Positions 62,304 through 64,000 of a stretch of DNA of 64,000 bases are shown one piece after another (the first letter of the stretch is position 1; every line of letters begins with the position of its first letter). Source of the DNA: Ceratotherium simum simum (taxonomy: Eukaryota; Chordata; Mammalia; Perissodactyla; Rhinocerotidae); assembly GCF_000283155.1 (NCBI RefSeq), contig NW_004454160.1:8384081-8448080 (forward strand). Reading direction: 5' to 3'. A program made the position numbers and the translations under genes. A model generated the notes under the pieces. That model did not search any database and had not been told where the DNA came from. It was given only the letters and a program-made list of their open reading frames with translations.

Positions 62304-63560
62304 AAATTTCAGAGATGTGGAGGACATGGAAGACAAGAATTTAGGCTCAGATGGAAAGGCTGACTCTGAACAGGGAGAGGAATATCCTTTGAGCCTGGAG
62401 GCCAAAAGGAAGGATATGTGGTGGGTAATCTGAATATGTTTATGAGAGAAGGGGGATGAGAAGCTCAGGGAGTTCTTGGCTTTGATTTTCCCAGTGAAAT
62501 AGGAAGACAGGCTATCTGCTGGGAGCTTGGAGAGAGTGAAGCAGATTTGTTATAGCCCTTGGTTGACCTTGCAAAAGACCAATTTGTGCCAGAGTATACA
62601 GTTTTCTCTACTGGGACTCAGAAGTCTAGGCTTAAGAGCAGAGCTGGCAGTTGTAGAATTGACTCAGGGTCAGGGTTTTCCAGGACTTGTGAGTGGAAGG
62701 AAAAGGGAGCAAGGGTATTGAGGAAGCTGATGAGAAATCACTCAAATTATTGACCAGACATCTAGCTTGGGTTTCGAAAGACTAAGGCCTGGGTTGAGAG
62801 GGGAGGGAATATAAACCGTGAGGCAGTAACAGGGTTAAAGTGCTGGAACTCAGTGAGGTCAAGGAGTGGGAAGTGGGAGGAGTAGAATAGAGTTGGAAGG
62901 ACTGTGGTGCAAGTGGGATATTGAAGTTTAATTTTTGAAAGGTGGAGCTGTGCTAGTCATGGTCCAATTGTGGCCTTGAGAAGGGTAGCTGAGAGTAGAG
63001 GAGAAGGTTATTTGAAGTGATCAGGACAAAGTTAGGGGGAGGTTAGGGTGCCACATTGGTTGGCCTCAGCAGTTTGTCTCAGGCCAATGGTGGGAGTTAA
63101 TGTGTAGCAGGGAAAGTGGGGAGAGCCCTCAGCAGGTGAGCCAAGGGTCATTGACAGCAACATGAGGTAGAGGGCAATGAGCCATTCACTTTGAGGGGGG
63201 CCTGAAATGAGGGTAGAAAAGTAGTAGTGTGAACTGGCGGGGATGCCGGGAGACTGCCAACCCCACGTGCCCCTTGGCTGGAAAATGGAACTCATGTGGG
63301 AGGGAGAGCCGGCTCCATGCAAGAGGGCTGTGAGGGAATCAGTGTCCTTGGGTAAAGCCAGGTTTCAGTTAGGGTGAGGAGGAGGATATAGTGAAAGTTC
63401 TTGGAGGGTGCTGTGGATGTAGAATTTGTTTTTAGTGGAATGAGGGTTACTAAGAGCACAGGTGAAAATATTCAGAAGGAAAACAGTGACAGGAAGGTGC
63501 AGAGGAGAAAGGTGGTGAGTGGCCCCACAAAGGGACTGAAGGTACAGTGACTGAGTTTTC
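62304..63560. other. Purine-rich region, nothing recognised
   Basis: About 1.25 kb in which the plus strand is strongly enriched in A and G. It has no convincing gene or splice structure. It may be a decayed repeat. Confidence 0.4.
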
Positions 63561-63569
63561 ACCCACATA

Positions 63570-63640
63570 TCACAGTACCAGGTACATAGTAGGTGTTCAG
63601 TTAATATTTCTGAATGAGTAACTGAATAAATGAATGAATA
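63570..63640 (+). repeat. L2 3' end fragment
   Basis: 'accaggtacatagtaggtg' followed by (GAAT)n-like sequence, the L2 terminus. Confidence 0.7.
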
Positions 63641-64000
63641 AAGTCTGTTCCCTGTGGCTGCTTACTTTCATCCTCTGGGACTTAGTTTCTCCATTTGTTT
63701 ACTGGGAATGCTGTTGTTTTTATCCCCCTAGTTCTGAAATTTATAAGTTTCTTCTCCAATGCCCCAATTCTTTCCGTCTTGCAGAGTGGATATCTTATTA
63801 TTCTATCTCATTTCTCCCTAAGAGGGCAGGGAAGGAGGGCTGAATCTTCCTCTGGTTACAAGTTGGGAGAAACTTGAGGTTTAGAGAGAGCAAAGACTTC
63901 ACCCAATATCATAGAATAAGATTTACAGTAAGACTGAGAAAGAAATAGGGGTGCCTCCCCCATTCCAGCCAGTTCTGTGCCCCCAAAGCAGCCCCAGAGG

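Larger units (their letters stand above)
42061..64000. other. Upstream intergenic region, no gene recognised
   Basis: No open frame here resembles a known protein outside transposons. Outside the listed repeats I see nothing recognisable at 42060-42500, 42850-44035 (43240-43560 is pyrimidine-rich unique DNA), 45195-45505, 45800-46210, 46655-48255, 51490-51830, 53355-54380, 60810-61085 and 63645-64000. In human this side of CTTNBP2NL faces KCND3, from memory; nothing in this window confirms that neighbour. Confidence 0.6.

Noticed and set aside
1..64000. Search for CRISPR arrays, phage, operons, toxin systems or tRNA/rRNA genes
   Set aside because: Sequence character is mammalian throughout. 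The only tRNA-like sequences are SINE heads, and no regularly spaced repeat array is present.

Overview
This is a stretch of mammalian nuclear DNA, almost certainly from a perissodactyl (horse, rhinoceros or tapir lineage). The diagnostic signal is at least eleven tRNA-derived ERE-type SINEs. They carry a 'GGGGCCGGCCC...GTGG..AGTGGTTAAGTT' head and a 'GAGGATTGGCA..AGATGTTAGCTCAGGGC' tail, and most still have visible target-site duplications. I cannot separate horse from rhinoceros or tapir. One 100-N assembly gap shows that this is a draft assembly.

The only protein-coding gene I can support is CTTNBP2NL (cortactin-binding protein 2 N-terminal-like), on the minus strand. Two coding exons are in view. 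The start-codon exon (26244-26342 coding) encodes residues 1-33, and the next exon (99-329) encodes residues 34-110. Both have good splice sites and phase-0 junctions. The rest of the coding region lies beyond position 1. The exons are separated by an intron of about 25.9 kb. A 5' UTR intron of about 14.6-15 kb leads up to a CpG-island promoter at about 40.7-42.06 kb. That island has paired CCAAT boxes, GC boxes, an ETS site and two candidate minus-strand first-exon donors.

Layout: 1-98 downstream intron; 99-329 coding exon; 330-26243 intron full of repeats (MIR, ERE, MaLR LTRs, several truncated L1s and one assembly gap); 26244-26351 start-codon exon; 26352 to about 41330 5' UTR intron; about 40.7-42.06 kb CpG-island promoter; about 42.06-64 kb upstream intergenic DNA with no recognisable gene. 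The upstream part holds MIR and ERE SINEs, long L2 fragments (one split by a solo LTR), a MaLR LTR, and a nested cluster of antisense L1s at 55.2-60.4 kb containing two EREs and one younger L1.

I found no operon-like, phage-like, CRISPR or other exotic system. The better leads are a perfect 62-bp tandem duplication in the 5' UTR intron, the promoter architecture with possible alternative or divergent first exons, a candidate CTCF site 4.5 kb upstream, tandem splice acceptors next to the start codon, a His at residue 96, the gap inside SINE sequence, and a doubtful LIM-finger-like remnant. Repeat boundaries were judged by eye and may be off by tens of bases unless a target-site duplication is given.
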